Shown: in pieces, positions 26,401-34,059 of the stretch
Numbering within the stretch: position 1 is the first letter of the stretch
Layout of the letters: each line of letters starts with the position of its first letter
Source of the DNA: Xanthostigma xanthostigma
Lineage: Eukaryota; Arthropoda; Insecta; Raphidioptera; Raphidiidae
DNA length: 64,000 nt
Assembly: GCA_963575645.1 (NCBI GenBank)
Contig: OY754464.1
Span: 63,524,948 to 63,588,947, forward strand
Direction of reading: 5' to 3'
Program-made: the position numbers and the translations under genes
The notes under the pieces: generated by a model
Databases searched by the model: none
What the model saw: the letters and a program-made list of their open reading frames with translations, nothing else
What the model was told of the DNA's origin: nothing

Positions 26401-27992
26401 ATCCATCTCCGAAAGATAGCGAAACTAGTTTCAGATCAGTAGGAATGAGAGCTATTTCAGCAACTCGTCCCATTGCTAAACTCATTAAACAAAGCAGAAT
26501 ACAGCGGATGAGCTCGTCGTCGCTTCAGGTACAAAACAGTAGTAACGAGAGTACGCTAACGCGGTTGTTCGAAAAGCGACTCGGCAGAAAAAAGGAGAGA
26601 CTTGAAAAATCAAAAAGATTGAGCACAAGTGCGCTATATGATCAATCTCCAATAGACGTGCTTCATAAAACGCGATCTGGCCCTTCAAAACTTAGTTCTA
26701 TTGAAATGTTTGAAAAATTCTGTTCAGAAGATTTCGGATCTTTATATGGAAACTGTGAGGACCAAGACGAGTATGAATATGATTACACTTACGATTATTA
26801 TAATCCAATTTCGAGTAAAAGTGAAGATTTTGTAACCCATTTTGATTTTTGTACCAATCCGTTAGAGAGAGCGAATGTGTCTGCCTTATATGAAAGATTT
26901 TGTTATGACGAAGGCAAACAAAGTTCATCCACCTCGCACGATACTTCTGTCAGTAAATCCAGTTCAGGTGCTATTAAAAAAGGAACACCCAGCAGGGACC
27001 AAGATAATATTTTTGTATTTGATACTCCTATAGTGCACAGAAAATTAGCCGCTTTGTGTAGTCAAAAAACAATAGACAGTTATGCGAGCAGAGATTCCGA
27101 AACGGAAACCAGTTACAACGATGACATGCAGGTCTGCAGTTTCACGGACGACATTCAATTGTCAAGTATCAATGATGACATACTGTCGCCAAACCTCTTG
27201 ACAATGACTGAAGAGAAGGTAACTGAAGAAGAACCGACCGTTATTGAAGAAAACATTGTCGAGACGCCGGGCGAAATTCCTGATTTCGGCATTTCCGATA
27301 TATACGAACCGTGTTTTTCTATGAACATGTTTCCAAAACGACGCTCGTTTAGAAAAGAAGTGCTACCGAATTACAAAGATCGGATATTAGATCTTAATAA
27401 TTTAGATTTTAAAGCGATTGATGATGAAAGTCCATCTGTAAGCAAATTCACATCCATTTGTAGTCCCGATGAACTGATAGAAAATTACGATACAAAAAGT
27501 CATTCGTCCGACGTTTTCATTTCACCAGAAGATTTGTGTCTTAATATATTGACTGATGAGGACAAGTTGAAAATATTTGCCAATATAGATGAAACGAACA
27601 GTATCGAAAATGATTTAGTTTCAGATTCAGATAACGCTGTTACGAAATCGAGCAATGAGCAAACGGCTTCTATGTCAAGTAGATTTTCGATGCAAAAATT
27701 GCAGCCTTTCTGTTTAAAGAGAACCGGTACAGTTGAAAGTGACGAACCTCCGTCATCAACAGATCCTAACGCCTCAGTCACAAAATCAATCGGCGCGAAT
27801 TCGGAATCTGTAGGAGATGTTGAAGCGGTAACAGACAACATGTCAAAATTAACAGTCGAACCTTACTGTAAAATAGTTTCCTCACCCAAAGTTTCACCAA
27901 AACCAGAAAAATCAATGTTCTTCCGCGTTCGCAAAGTGAAACCATCTAGTGCAGTAACAATTCATAGAAGAACTAGGTGTTTTCCTCTTTGA
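17..27992 (+). CDS. Receptor-type tyrosine phosphatase, tandem pseudophosphatase-like domains (3' part of gene)
   Basis: Eleven exons join in one reading frame: 17-151, 1801-1938, 8869-9032, 15639-15774, 17477-17726, 19270-19346, 19880-20011, 21133-21261, 22153-22340, 24071-24206 and 25371 onward. They give 521 residues up to a TGA at 25449-25451. The first four and the start of the fifth encode D1 from its NAYIVTQGP motif; the rest encode D2. In D1 the P-loop is HCNDGGGRSG, so Cys and Arg remain, but the WPD loop reads WHSHTCP and lacks the acid Asp. In D2 the P-loop reads VSPDGRSRCG (Cys to Pro) and the WPD loop reads WPLGHRVP. In the family these residues carry out phosphotyrosine hydrolysis, so a binding or scaffold role is inferred. 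Ectodomain and membrane exons lie upstream of the window. After the TGA the same frame is open to 27992. The family is certain; the closest subtype (R2B/kappa-like or fly Ptp36E-like) is a guess. Confidence 0.9.
152..1800 (+). other. PTP intron, AT-rich with a fold-back element
   Basis: The intron runs from GTAATG to TTTTATAG. It contains the fold-back repeat at 1058-1597. The rest is AT-rich with no coding signal that I can support; an open frame at 652-1008 has no family resemblance. Confidence 0.7.
1058..1597. repeat. Fold-back inverted repeat with a third internal copy
   Basis: A left arm from about 1058 to 1286 returns in inverted orientation from about 1378 to 1597. Between the arms, 1286-1377 holds a shorter direct copy of the same unit (motif TTTTGTACCAAACATTTTT), itself closed by AACATGGAATGAAC and its reverse complement. 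No transposase is present, so it is a non-autonomous hairpin element. Confidence 0.8.
1801..1938 (+). CDS. PTP exon: D1 central segment
   Basis: The acceptor is TTTTATAG and the donor is GAG before GTAAAT. It has 46 codons in phase 0, starting VMCMQYWP, which matches the conserved C-x-QYWP motif of PTP domains. It continues through [11 protein letters not shown], the strand leading towards the WPD loop. Confidence 0.92.
2135..2664. mobile_element. MITE, copy 1 (TIR AATAGGGTATATGCA)
   Basis: The element starts AATAGGGTATATGCA and ends with TGCATTATACCCTATT, giving terminal inverted repeats of about 15 bp. Its interior aligns with 6473-6939 over nearly the whole length. Copy 1 is longer mainly because of an ATT microsatellite at 2386-2426. 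It has no coding capacity. Confidence 0.85.
2386..2426. repeat. ATT microsatellite inside MITE copy 1
   Basis: About thirteen ATT units in a row. The matching position in MITE copy 2 lacks the array, so it expanded after the two copies diverged. Confidence 0.95.
4153..4490 (+). repeat. Two tandem units of about 165 bp
   Basis: Unit 1 (about 4153-4317) and unit 2 (about 4318-4490) both contain TTTTTACAGAGTAGTCCGAT, a GGTATACC block and CCTAAGGGT. They diverge mostly by substitutions and short indels. The open frames here are low-complexity shadows. Confidence 0.8.
4541..4911. repeat. Inner long hairpin with near-identical arms of about 145 bp
   Basis: The left arm 4541-4687 is repeated in inverted orientation at 4767-4911, almost without mismatch. 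The spacer is about 80 bp. Landmarks are AAACCGCCGAAAAACTG on the outside and GAGTCGGCGTCAA on the inside. Confidence 0.9.
5057..5248 (+). mobile_element. SINE-like insertion with 13-bp flanking repeat and a pol III B-box-like motif
   Basis: The 13-mer ATTAGGTAATAAA flanks this segment on both sides, as a target-site duplication would. Inside, TTTAAAGAATAGCTTCTG and its reverse complement form a hairpin (5058-5201). Within it lies GGGGTTCGTATCCCG, which resembles a tRNA T-arm or pol III B box. The A box is not convincing. Confidence 0.5.
6343..6440. repeat. Perfect hairpin with 48-bp arms
   Basis: The sequence from 6343 to about 6390 is followed directly by its exact reverse complement, ending at 6440, with almost no loop. 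Landmarks are TGTTGGGATAACAGTG and its complement. A smaller palindrome (AATATTTTAGG / CCTAAAATATT) precedes it. Confidence 0.92.
6473..6939. mobile_element. MITE, copy 2 (TIR AATAGGGTATAxGCA)
   Basis: A direct-orientation relative of 2135-2664 with the same ends and interior, including TTGACATGTTATATGACGTC, but without the ATT array. It is non-coding. Confidence 0.85.
7679..8078. mobile_element. hAT-type MITE with 8-bp target duplication
   Basis: The element starts CAGGGCCCGATC and ends GATCAGGCCCTG. TCTGCAGG occurs on both sides (7671-7678 and 8079-8086), a perfect 8-bp duplication as made by hAT transposases. It is 400 bp, non-coding, and carries a run of nine G near the left end. Confidence 0.9.
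8122..8275. repeat. Imperfect palindrome
   Basis: TAGCTTAGTAAATTCCAACT and the following bases return inverted, ending at 8275. The arms are about 65 bp with a short AT loop. Confidence 0.8.
8330..8602. mobile_element. MITE related to the 16.9-kb tandem array
   Basis: Ends are TTGAAGTAAAACTTCTTT and its complement AAAGAAGTTTTACTTCAA. The interior has one copy of the unit GTAGCTATGTTTCACCTTTC to TAGCGGAAAC, which is tandemly repeated at 16905-17366. A related left end is also visible near 6076-6115. Confidence 0.65.
8869..9032 (+). CDS. PTP exon: D1 WPD loop and start of P-loop
   Basis: The acceptor is TTTTACAG and the donor AA before GTAAGT. It has 54 codons plus 2 nt. It encodes [15 protein letters not shown], where active PTPs have W-P-D-H-G-V-P, so the general-acid Asp is replaced by Ser and the Pro by His. 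It ends with VVHC, the start of the P-loop; the split codon is completed as Asn in the next exon. Confidence 0.93.
9353..9936 (+). mobile_element. Inner element with TIRs AATACGyTAGGAAAGTATCTTT
   Basis: AATACGCTAGGAAAGTATC near 9361 and its complement near 9928 form the ends. Between them is the THAP-like open frame at 9497-9648. The related outer element at 46.6 kb has no such block at the matching place. The THAP domain suggests a P-element-type origin, which is an inference. Confidence 0.6.
9497..9648 (+). pseudogene. THAP zinc-finger exon fragment of a transposase-like gene
   Basis: Starting at ATG 9497, the peptide runs [15 protein letters not shown] and then about 35 residues to a GTAATT donor-like site after AGG. 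The pattern W-x-CCV-x2-C followed by LQFHRFP is the N-terminal half of a THAP (C2CH) DNA-binding domain, as in P-element transposases and derived host genes. The second Cys-His half is missing here. Its position inside nested inverted repeats points to a transposon fragment, not a host exon. Confidence 0.6.
11330..12016. repeat. Large fold-back element with arms of about 320 bp
   Basis: The left arm (about 11330-11650) and right arm (about 11690-12016) are mutual reverse complements. Shared blocks include the GAGTACGCG / CGCGTACTC pair, TTTAAATGGCAACC and a G-rich block. The overlapping short open frames inside are arm artefacts. Confidence 0.85.
12737..13320 (+). repeat. Duplicated 145-bp repeat followed by an RTE-like 3' end
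   Basis: ATCAACGCACAGCTCAAA occurs at 12737 and 12882, marking two units with GGGCTGAAATT and TTCAAAATTTGCATGGAG. Downstream, 13305-13325 reads AGCCGCGGGTTACGGCTAGT. That resembles the 3' end of RTE-related elements common in insects. No ORF is preserved. Confidence 0.6.
13439..13605. mobile_element. Small MITE, TIR GTGCyTGTTCACACTAGC, flanked by TTAA
   Basis: The ends GTGCTTGTTCACACTAGC and GCTAGTGTGAACAGGCAC are inverted repeats, and TTAA is present on both sides (13435-13438, 13606-13609). It is 167 bp and non-coding. A TTAA (piggyBac-type) or TTA/TAA (PIF/Harbinger-type) duplication cannot be separated here. Confidence 0.8.
14867..15575. repeat. Large fold-back element next to a PTP exon
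   Basis: The left arm starts TCTAGTTCACATGT near 14867 and the right arm ends ACATGTGAACTAGA near 15570. Inner landmarks are GATTCAGAATGACATCTAGA and its counterpart. Arms are about 300 bp and the central part is also self-complementary. The element ends about 65 bp before the exon at 15639. Confidence 0.85.
15639..15774 (+). CDS. PTP exon: D1 P-loop
   Basis: The acceptor is ATTAATAG; the first base completes the split codon to Asn. It then reads [18 protein letters not shown] and onward to GLIENL before GTACTT. The P-loop is thus HCNDGGGRSG. It fits Cys-x5-Arg-Ser but differs from the usual HCSAGxGRTG, and resembles the GGGRSG form seen in D2 of R2B-type receptor phosphatases. Confidence 0.93.
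15775..17476 (+). other. PTP intron with a tandem array
   Basis: Between exons at 15774 and 17477. It contains AT-rich sequence, an RTE-like end in reverse orientation near 16588-16625 (CTAGCCATTACCCGC) and the 115-bp tandem array at 16905-17366. No other coding signal was seen. Confidence 0.7.
16905..17366 (+). repeat. Four tandem units of about 115 bp within a MITE-like element
   Basis: Units start with CCGATC at 16905, 17020, 17135 and 17250 and end in TAGCGGAAA. Units 2 and 3 differ at about one base, while units 1 and 4 are more diverged. The flanks (GAAGTAAAACTTCTTT near 16785 and GTCGCGCCTAAA near 17409) match the single-unit element at 8330-8602, so the array grew inside one MITE copy. 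Confidence 0.9.
17477..17726 (+). CDS. PTP exon: D1 end, linker and D2 start
   Basis: The acceptor is CATTTTAG. It has 83 codons plus 1 nt and starts [17 protein letters not shown], the terminal helix of D1. A linker with LSQRLKQKS follows, then [12 protein letters not shown], the opening of D2. I place the donor at GTACGT (17727) because this joins in frame to the next exon as PPDNFRPYL. A GTAATC four bases later would break the frame. Confidence 0.88.
17750..18537. mobile_element. PIF/Harbinger-type MITE with TTA duplication
   Basis: The ends are TAGGCCCCACTCACGATCA and its reverse complement, and TTA flanks both sides (17747-17749, 18538-18540). Inner repeats of the GTTCAGTGTTCA type mirror each other. 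A 3-bp TTA target is typical of PIF/Harbinger. It starts 23 bp after the 5' splice site of the exon ending at 17726. Confidence 0.88.
18716..19060 (+). repeat. hAT-like left end and degenerate short tandem repeats
   Basis: CAGGGGCGGATCTACG at 18716 resembles a hAT MITE end, but no matching right end was found. From about 18860 to 19040, degenerate units of roughly 30 bp repeat the pattern TGAATTTTGATATTTTTT. There is no coding signal. Confidence 0.5.
19270..19346 (+). CDS. PTP exon: D2 strand segment
   Basis: The acceptor is TTTTATAG and the donor GAC before GTAAGT. It is 77 nt. It encodes [14 protein letters not shown], then [11 protein letters not shown], which corresponds to the SDYINAsfIDGY motif of PTP domains. 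Confidence 0.9.
19880..20011 (+). CDS. PTP exon: D2 substrate-side segment
   Basis: The acceptor is TTTAATAG and the donor TCG before GTAAGT. It has 44 codons starting [15 protein letters not shown]. Where the family has YIxTQGP, this domain has YIVTEWP, so the conserved QGP motif is altered. The rest ([18 protein letters not shown]) follows the family pattern. Confidence 0.92.
20515..21085. repeat. Fold-back repeat with a transposase C-terminus relic
   Basis: Arms near 20635-20720 and 20945-21030 are reverse complements (GGGAAATCAAAAAGTTTTAT and partner). On the minus strand, about 20801-20945 reads through [18 protein letters not shown] to a stop. This looks like the NGGHFEH-type end of an insect DDE transposase. 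It lies in the intron 20012-21132. Confidence 0.55.
21133..21261 (+). CDS. PTP exon: D2 central segment
   Basis: The acceptor is TTCTTTCAG and the donor AAG before GTATTA. It has 43 codons: [20 protein letters not shown] and onward to [13 protein letters not shown] is the D2 counterpart of the QYWP motif. Confidence 0.92.
21691..22074. mobile_element. hAT-like MITE, TIR CAGTGGCGTAAC
   Basis: The element begins CAGTGGCGTAAC and ends GTTACGCCACTG, an exact 12-bp inverted repeat typical of hAT MITEs. The expected 8-bp duplication is not recognisable. It is 384 bp, with no ORF, in the intron 21262-22152. Confidence 0.8.
22153..22340 (+). CDS. PTP exon: D2 WPD-loop region
   Basis: The acceptor is TTTATAG; the donor is CC before GTAAGT. 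It has 62 codons plus 2 nt. It encodes [14 protein letters not shown], where the WPD Asp is Leu. It ends CVVSP, where active enzymes have VHC: the His is Ser and the nucleophilic Cys is Pro. Confidence 0.92.
22341..24070 (+). other. PTP intron
   Basis: Contains the MITE at 23084-23360. An unexplained frame at about 22650-22905 is open for roughly 80 codons; it has no start, no flanking splice phase that fits and no recognised family. The rest is AT-rich without signal. Confidence 0.6.
23084..23360. mobile_element. MITE, TIR TCTTCATACCTCGrTCG, copy 1
   Basis: The left end reads TTCTTCATACCTCGATCG and the right end CGACCGAGGTATGAAGA. A second copy with a similar interior is at 38006-38276. A third element with the same ends but another interior is at 46263-46523. 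Confidence 0.8.
24071..24206 (+). CDS. PTP exon: D2 P-loop remnant
   Basis: The acceptor is AATTACAG; the first base completes CCA (Pro). It then reads [19 protein letters not shown] and onward to HRPQLIENM before GTGAGT. The Arg of Cys-x5-Arg is present but the Cys is not, so D2 cannot form the cysteinyl-phosphate intermediate. Confidence 0.93.
24207..25370 (+). other. PTP intron without recognised elements
   Basis: AT-rich with an A13 run near 24942. Nothing coding or repeated that I could support. Confidence 0.6.
25371..27992 (+). CDS. PTP last exon: D2 end, in-frame TGA, then 846-codon open tail
   Basis: The acceptor is [26 protein letters not shown] is the last D2 helix, followed by NKDMKEKK and TGA (25449-25451). 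The same frame then runs without a stop to TGA at 27990. The tail is rich in Ser, Asp and Glu and looks disordered. Near its start it has three related blocks: [25 protein letters not shown] and [11 protein letters not shown]. Later come acidic stretches (SEDFxx, DDIQLSS). Such a long coding-like frame is unlikely by chance. GTGAGA overlaps the TGA (donor at 25448), and CTACAG ends at 25651 after a pyrimidine-rich run. Splicing these removes 204 nt and restores the frame as Lys-Pro-Pro-Leu. Readthrough is the alternative. A short isoform ending at the TGA is also possible. Confidence 0.85.
25448..25651 (+). other. Candidate in-frame intron containing the TGA
   Basis: It runs from GTGAGA to ACTACAG and is 204 nt, a multiple of three. 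Both junctions are in phase 2, so removal keeps the frame and deletes the stop. The interval is also open after the TGA and reads like protein ([15 protein letters not shown]), so readthrough remains possible. Confidence 0.5.
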
Positions 27993-28045
27993 TATATGGA
28001 GTTAATTTTAATTATAGATAATAGTATTCGAAACTTTATGTTCAA

Positions 28046-28051
28046 AATAAA
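28046..28051 (+). terminator. AATAAA polyadenylation signal of the PTP gene
   Basis: A canonical AATAAA 54 bp after the final stop at 27992 is the first such hexamer downstream. Confidence 0.6.
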
Positions 28052-28059
28052 CTTTGAAA

Positions 28060-29420
28060 TAACAAATTTGCAGTTCAATTTTAAAAACAATTGCGGTGTT
28101 CATTAAATTTTCATCTCATATTTGTAAAAATATACTTCTCAAATATTTCAACTTTTTCGCACGTTTTAAAAAATCAATGAAAATTGTAAAATACAGGGTG
28201 TTTCATGTAATTCTTTTCTAATTGAAATAGAATCACTTTATACAAACTAAAAGTTTAAAAAATTACGGCTTTATTTCTTAGTGCCAAAATTTTAACAATT
28301 TTAAAAGAACTTAAAGATCTTGAAAAATTAAAATATAACTTCATAATTCGTTTTAAAGTATCTCTAAAAATAAATTGGTATAATATGGAATGTTAAATTT
28401 TTCGTTACATTGTTACAATATTTCAAAAAAGTGTGTAATTATTTTTAAGTTTGAATAGCTTATAATTTTATTTTCCTTTTGTGAAATCATAGTAAGTAAT
28501 AATAATGAAAAAAGTCATGTAGGAGCTATAAGAGTATTTACAGAAATCTCACCAATCATGCAAAAGAGGGACCTAGCTTATAATATTAATATTGCTAACG
28601 TCCAAATAATAATATTATTCCACAAAACATGTCCATTGCAAACTCCATAAGGGATATTAGGAAAGAAATGTGATAGACGTATATTATTTTAAGTGTTGCA
28701 CAATATAGGTATGTATATTTATTTATTTTCTTTACATAATATTTATATTTAGCTATACATATAATGTATTGGAAATTGTCGCTGAAGCTTGACATATAGA
28801 ATTTCAATTATTATATATTTTTCTTTCATTAAGAGCTTTGACAACAAAAATACGTAGTTGAAAATTTTACGTAAATTTCAACCCAGCGTTAGCAGTAACA
28901 AATTACAGATTACTTCGCCGTCAGAAAATATGAAGCCGTCGCCTCGACGAATAATGACGCTATTCTGTTTGGCCAATGTTAAAATTAACAGAGCTGTTAA
29001 ATTCCCGTCTCACTTTAATTCATAAGATGTTAAATTGTTTAGACAGTGACAAAAAATTACCATCACCGCAAATTCTTACATTAACCAATGACCATACAGA
29101 ATAAAACCATATTCGTATCTCTACCCTATGATAGAGATACGTATATGGTTTTTTTCTGAAAGACATCCTATATCTTTCCGAAATCGGACCATAGTGATAG
29201 TAGGCAAAGCTTTTTATCCGACACATTCACTCTCTATAACGCATATTTTGATGATTTATGGTTTCTGTTGACGCGGTCGTCGACTCGACACTAGAGATGG
29301 GCTTATTGGTTAGTTTCTGGTAACCGATACTTTGGTGACAGCGACTTCTAAGTAGCGGTGACTTTTAGCAGCGACCAGCGATCACTGGTAAGACTATACG
29401 CGTGCAATGCAGATAGATTA
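28060..29420. other. Intergenic AT-rich DNA
   Basis: No gene recognised. An element-like end CAGGGTGTTTCATGTAATTC is at 28195. A short palindrome (AGAGATACG / CGTATCTCT) is near 29115-29145. The 29358-29624 open frame spans an element border and is not supported. Confidence 0.6.
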
Positions 29421-30502
29421 AAGCCGCTGCACACGAGGCCGGAAACACTGCTGGGACTTCTGTTGGCCAGCAGGCTGACGACGAGGCTTGAAATGACGTC
29501 ACTGCAGGCTCGCCTGCTAGCTCATAAGATTGATTTTAAAAATAGAACAGGAGCTAATTTTTTGGCTAGGTCGTGTGCTTGCTCTGAGCAAGAACCAATC
29601 AGGAAGCAGTATCTTGTCACGTAGGCGACATCAACAAACGCCTACAAACCAACATGCTCTGTGTATGGAAGGTAGAGGATAAAGAGAACCGTCTCTGTAC
29701 TAAGTGTCCGTCAAAAAGAGTTAAATTAAGATGGTGCTACCGTAGGAAGAGTGTTATTTTCTCTCTGATGATTCTATAGGTTATATTTACCAAATAATGT
29801 TTGACTACATAATTGGGGTTTTATTTATTGTGAATATATTAGCTATTCTAGTCGCCAAAAATATTAAATAGTTCATGAAGATTGACTCTATTCAATAAAT
29901 AGAGTAACTGTGATCCATTGAAGTTAATGATGAGTATTTGGAAAGAATTCCGTGGCAAAAGGATCGAAAATGAAGCAATACTGAGACTTTTTTAAACTTG
30001 CATTTAATACTAACGTTTCGATACGTTTTGTATCATTTGAACACTCTGAAGATGATACAAAACGTATCGGAACGTTAGTATTAAATGCAAGTTTAAAAAA
30101 GTCTCAGTATTGCTTCATTTTCGATCCTTATGCCACGGAATTCTTTCCAAATACTCATCATTAAATAGTTCAGCACACTTCACTTCGTCTACAACTGCTA
30201 AGTTTTTCTACACTAGCGCCATTATAATCACTCTTTGAACTGTTATTTGACGCTTTAAGATGGACATTTTTCAGTTTTACATACAAGATGGTTCCCCTTA
30301 CCGCTATCCTCCATAGTTCTGTGTTATTTATTTGAATTGTCACTGCGCGCGCAACAAATCCATCCACATAACAAGCTTGAAAAGACGTCACGTTTAAAGC
30401 GAGCACATAATAGCAAATAAGAAAACCAGCGCTAGAAAACTAGTAGGTAATCAAATCTAGCAAAGAATCTAGCGGCAAATCCAGCTTCGTGTGCAGTGGC
30501 TT
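29421..30502. mobile_element. PIF/Harbinger-like element, TTA duplication
   Basis: The left end AAGCCGCTGCACACGAGGC and right end GCTTCGTGTGCAGTGGCTT are inverted repeats, and TTA flanks both (29418-29420, 30503-30505). It is 1082 bp. It carries a nested hairpin at 29924-30163. A minus-strand 78-codon frame at 30170-30406 may be a decayed element protein but shows no known motif. Confidence 0.8.
29924..30163. repeat. Hairpin with 119-bp arms and a hammerhead-like core
   Basis: The arms 29924-30045 and 30046-30163 are near-perfect reverse complements. At 30046 the + strand reads CTGAAGA, then a GATAC/GTATC stem with loop AAAAC, then GGAAC. The mirror arm has GAAAC at the same place. This is like a hammerhead core with an extra base before stem II. 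Confidence 0.85.
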
Positions 30503-30505
30503 TTA

Positions 30506-32736
30506 GTAACCAGCGATCGCCGATACTGTTGGACTAACCTAATGGTGCTTCACGATCCTGAAATAATGTGGATGGAGCCAAACTACCGATAGAAATGCCT
30601 ATCGTGTAATTTGATTTTCACAATACTAACGAAATACGGACAATATTAAGTCTGTAGATATTAGTGATCGTATGAGGGACGCTTAACACGAATTTCAAAT
30701 TCTAAAATATCAATTTTATCAACGTACACTTTCCAATATATTTACGTATTTTATTAATTAAATACAACTAAAAAACAATAAAAACATTTTAATAATATTT
30801 TGAAAAAAAAATTAGAAATACTTATATAATTAGTAAAAAAAATATATGGGTGATTATTATGTGCCGAATTTAAATTATTAGTTAGCTACAATTACTAAAA
30901 AAAATAGAATCAAAATAAATCAGATTAAAAATTTACAATAAAAATTCAGTATTTGGCAAAATTCGTAGATAGACAATTAAATTTAATATAAAAAATTTTA
31001 ATAAACAAAATAATCAACGTTGATTTAATTCAGAAATGCAGATTAATAAATATTGGATTTTGCCCGGGCCATCCGGGCTCTGAGACCATGTCAGAATTTG
31101 AAAAATGTCCGGGGTTAACAAAAATTAAAAATAAAAACTTTGAAAGTAATGCGTTACTCTAGTCATAGACATTAAAAAACTCGGGTCGCAGTGCGAAACC
31201 CTGCCGACAATATAGTGTATTTGCTTACACTGGCAGTGTGGATTTATTATGTGAACTTAACCCTTTTGTTTTTGGACAAAATAGAAATTTAACCCTTTAA
31301 TACATCCCTTAAAATAATATATTTTTTCTTAATTTCAATATAACTATCAATTTACCAAATTAAATTCACCCCCTTCACTAAGTAAATCCATATCTACAAA
31401 CTAATATTTTCATAAAATTTTTAAGTTCGGTCCTGTCGTGCCGATTTTAATAAAATTTTGGTAGCACATTTTAATCATTACTAAAGGGTAAAATTTCGAT
31501 TTTGAAACGATTCGGAGAAAATTTTAGGTCTTTTTGGGCCCAAAAATATTTTTCAACCCCTAAAACCCACCCTTAAAGTCGCCCGATTGGGCCCATTTTA
31601 AATAGGCTTCGTGCGGTGATGGATTTCAACATGTGGTCCAAATTTCCCGGTACCTTTAATGCGAAATGTTGTGAATTGTGTAATGGTACACGTTTACAAG
31701 TTTTGTATCTGGGTCTAAATATTGTTAGGGATATTATAATTACTGGCAAATCTAAAGGAGAAAATATTTTAATACCACGAATGCCAATTATAGCGACGGA
31801 TTTGCCTTTTCAATTTCAAAGATACAATTTCCATTAAAAGCTGTTTTCTAATAACTATAAACAAAGTCCAAAGTCAAATACTTCAGATAGCTGAAATTCA
31901 TTTAGAAAAATCATGTTATTCGCGCGGCCAGCAGTATGTGGCTTGCTCACGTATATCAAATCTTTGTTTTTGGAAAATATGCTAAACTTGATTTTATGAA
32001 TTTTTAAGCAAATATATTGTACACACTGGTTCCAAGTGGAGGAAGTCGCGGGTAAAAGCTAGTTGTATTATAAAGCAGTTCTGTATTAAATTGACGCTGT
32101 ATAATAAATAAAACAGTTTTGGTTATAATACCATAATTTAAAAAGGCACCTTTGAAAATATTAATTTAGGTTTTGATTTTTTTCTTATATACATAAACTT
32201 GAAAGGAAAAAAATTATTTGATAAAAATTAACTTTCAACTGTTGAGTTTTGTATAAAAAAGAATTTGAAGCGTATTTTCGGTTCAAAAAACGCCATTTTA
32301 ACCAGTTTTTTCGTAATTTTATATTCATGCACAATATCAACATTCAATTAACATATTACTTTCTGTCTACGTTGGTATAACTTCAGGCATATTTTCAAAT
32401 AGGGATTTTTGTCCTTTTCACGCGCAAACGTCCTCGCCATGGTTACGATCACAGTATTCAAAAGTTTCGGGCACTTTTTGACGCATTAACTGACCCAGTA
32501 CCGGTTATAAAACTTTATTTAGATGAAAATATTTTTGACGAAGGTAAATTAGTGTACAAAACAGTAGAAGAACACACTTGTGCTCAATGAGACGGTGATT
32601 GATGTGCCACGATCAGAAAAACTGTTTGAAAAGTTACAGTCCGACCTTTCATAAATAGTTAATTGTTGGTAATTATTAATTTTAAAAAATCAAAAATATA
32701 AAACTCAATTTTTTTTCCTTTTTAAAAAGTTAAAAA
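30506..32736. other. Intergenic repeat-rich DNA
   Basis: Contains the reverse-oriented motif TCGGGTCGCAGTGCGAAACC (31174), also found near 10350 and 52430. An insect repeat with GTGCCGATTTTAATAAAATTTTGG runs from about 31430 to 32067 and ends CGCGGGTAAAAGCTAGT, an RTE-like 3' end. No preserved ORF. Confidence 0.55.
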
Positions 32737-33030
32737 GGGCATGTTTGGCCGAAGTAAGTACTTACTAAACTTAGTAAGCCAGTTAGCATAAAAAAATTAA
32801 AATCTTACAAGCTGACTATAGCGCTTTTCGGCCAGGACAGACTTATTGGCTTAACATAACAAAAAACACCGTTTGTCTGTTTTGTTTACATCAACAATAA
32901 GCAAAATGGCGTCTTATATTAAGCCATGCTTACTGCGTTAGCACTTATTTTGTGTCCGGGCCGAAAATTTTCTAAGTATAGTGAGTGACTTACTAGATTT
33001 AGTAAGTACTTACTTCGGCCAAACACGCCC
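32737..33030. mobile_element. Tourist/PIF-like MITE, TIR GGGCrTGTTTGGCCGAAG
   Basis: Ends are GGGCATGTTTGGCCGAAGTA and the reverse complement of GGGCGTGTTTGGCCGAAGTA, continuing about 40 bp inwards. GGGCxTGTTTGG is the pattern of Tourist/PIF elements. It is 294 bp and the flanking duplication is unclear. Confidence 0.82.
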
Positions 33031-34059
33031 AATTATTAAACAAATCGTTTTTTAAAAAGGTTAATTTTATATTTGGATTTTCTTAAATTTATAATTACCT
33101 AAATGGAAACCTATACCTATAAAGATTTTTTATAATTTGACGTAATTGGTTTTAAAATTTATTTAATTTTTACAGTATTGATGATTTACTAATTTTTTAA
33201 GATCCTGAGGAAGACATACATTTTGCCGAAACGTTGATTATTAAATACATTTAGTGGATAAAATTTGTTTTTAATTTAATTTAATAATAAACAAAGCGTC
33301 TTATCTATAGGTTAAAGCGTAACCGTCACCGAAAATATTTTTCTTTTACAAACTTTAAATGTCCAGTTTTTAATTGTAAAAATCTGACTAGTGTCTGAAT
33401 TTCCATTCTAAATATGTGTTTGAAAAAATAAAAATAATAATTAATAATAATAAAATATAAAATAATAGTATAGATATGTACTAGTCTGCCATTCGTCAGA
33501 ATTTTCGGGCACAGAATATAAACTTAATTATGGCAGTGCCTTGAATATATTATATTGAAATATTCACTGTTTTCCGTACCAATCGATGTCAACCGTCACC
33601 CACATTAATTGTTAAATTATATTATTAATTAAACTACATACATGTGATTTAGATGTTGTATTATTTGAATTATTAATTATTATTGTATAACCGACAGATT
33701 GTGATTTGGTAATTTGAAAAAATAATATAATATGTATGTATATTGTATATGTGTAAACCAGTGGCGTGCCCTACGTCCTTGGAACAAATAACAACTACCT
33801 CATATTTTCTTTAATAAAATATCGGTAAATACTCTATAAATTCAAATTTAAATTATTTATAAATATCAAATAGTGAAAATTGTAGTTCAAAATCAACATT
33901 TTTAAAGAAAAAAGTATGCATTGATTGACTAATAAACGAAAAATATGCCCGTTTTACGTATATTTATAATAATAGGGATAGGTGGTTAGATCACATTTTA
34001 TTTGTTGTTTTACTTAATAGCACTAATACAAATATTAAGAGCACTGTGGTTGAAACAAA

